From contig NZ_JH376799.1 in the NCBI RefSeq assembly GCF_000234095.1, forward strand, positions 277,217 through 341,216: a DNA stretch of 64,000 nucleotides, in the 5' to 3' direction. The number at the start of each line of letters is the position of its first letter. Position 1 is the stretch's first letter. This document shows, in pieces, positions 63,851 through 64,000 of the stretch. This DNA is from Centipeda infelix ATCC 43532 (GTDB lineage Bacteria; Bacillota; Negativicutes; Selenomonadales; Selenomonadaceae). The notes beneath the pieces are model-generated. The model had not been told where the DNA came from, did not search any database, and saw only the letters and a program-made list of their open reading frames with translations. The translations under genes were made by a program, and so were the position numbers.

Positions 63851-63880
63851 TCTCCCTAGGGAATATCAAGAGACTAAGAA

Positions 63881-64000
63881 TTAGCCTTCAATCGCCGTAA
63901 CACGACCCGCGCCGACCGTGTGGCCGCCCTCGCGGATAGCGAAGCGGAGACCCTGCTCGATCGCGATCGGGGTGATGAGCTCGACTTCCATCTCGACGTT
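63881..64000 (-). CDS. tuf: Elongation factor Tu, C-terminal end only
   Basis: The last 39 codons of EF-Tu lie in the window ([20 protein letters not shown] then [18 protein letters not shown] and stop); the rest continues past the right edge. This part is the domain III C-terminus. Being upstream of rpsJ it fits the usual rpsL-rpsG-fusA-tuf-rpsJ order. Confidence 0.95.
   Translation of the reverse strand, partial: NVEMEVELITPIAIEQGLRFAIREGGHTVGAGRVTAIEG

Overview
The window is a 64 kb chromosomal segment of a high-GC Firmicute of the Negativicutes, most like the oral/rumen Selenomonas-Centipeda group. The evidence is the mix of Firmicute traits (CodY, RemA, CdaA/CdaR, Firmicute-type MutL, SAM-I and FMN riboswitches) with GC-rich codon use, flagellar genes and an EF-Tu ending in GRVTAIEG. 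The genus is inferred from protein character only. No phage, plasmid, rRNA or CRISPR array is visible, and almost all genes are housekeeping genes on the minus strand.

Layout, left to right. (1) 1-8000, minus: c-di-AMP/cell-wall operon cdaA-cdaR-(FAD dehydrogenase)-glmM, then ilvE and acpS-nnr. (2) 8-15 kb: motility genes motAB and a TIGR02530-flgE unit behind a sigma-28-type promoter, interrupted by a LysR gene and a Dcu transporter. (3) 15-22 kb: mutS-mutL-methyltransferase, then miaB. (4) 22-27 kb: five tRNAs in two strong-promoter units, brnQ (with an apparent AUA start), dedA, codY, rpmB, carbonic anhydrase. (5) 27-34 kb: FMN-riboswitch riboflavin operon ribD-ribE-ribBA-(DJ-1)-ribH, followed by a phosphodiesterase, hslO and a YgjP-like protease. 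(6) 34-41 kb: htpG-terC-dhaM, two glycosyltransferases in an AT-richer patch, a SIMPL protein and an acyltransferase. (7) 41-47 kb: metK behind a SAM-I riboswitch, then the dapF-yicC-remA-gmk-rpoZ-coaBC operon. (8) 47-49 kb: rqcH. (9) 49-64 kb: the S10-spc-alpha ribosomal protein cluster from rpsJ to rplQ, with tuf entering at the right edge.

The most unusual content is a set of small non-coding palindromic elements placed in regulatory DNA. Three near-identical 161-162 bp elements (15177, 42664, 42987) have 15-bp terminal inverted repeats, 4-bp A/T target duplications and arms complementary along their whole length. One lies inside the metK SAM-I aptamer, in what appears to be the P4 loop, so the long hairpin could simply lengthen P4 and leave the switch working. 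A diverged relative lies between tuf and rpsJ. An unrelated ~180 bp palindrome lies between the FMN riboswitch terminator and ribD. Two REP-like double hairpins also occur, one of which encodes the C-terminal tail of CoaBC.

Gene starts: many genes in the ribosomal cluster begin with TTG or GTG behind strong Shine-Dalgarno sequences, and many operons use 4-base ATGA/GTGA stop-start overlaps. Starts were chosen on these grounds. The only gene-free stretches over 300 bp are 33374-33861, 42550-43147 and 63498-63880; all three hold regulatory RNA and/or palindromic elements described below.
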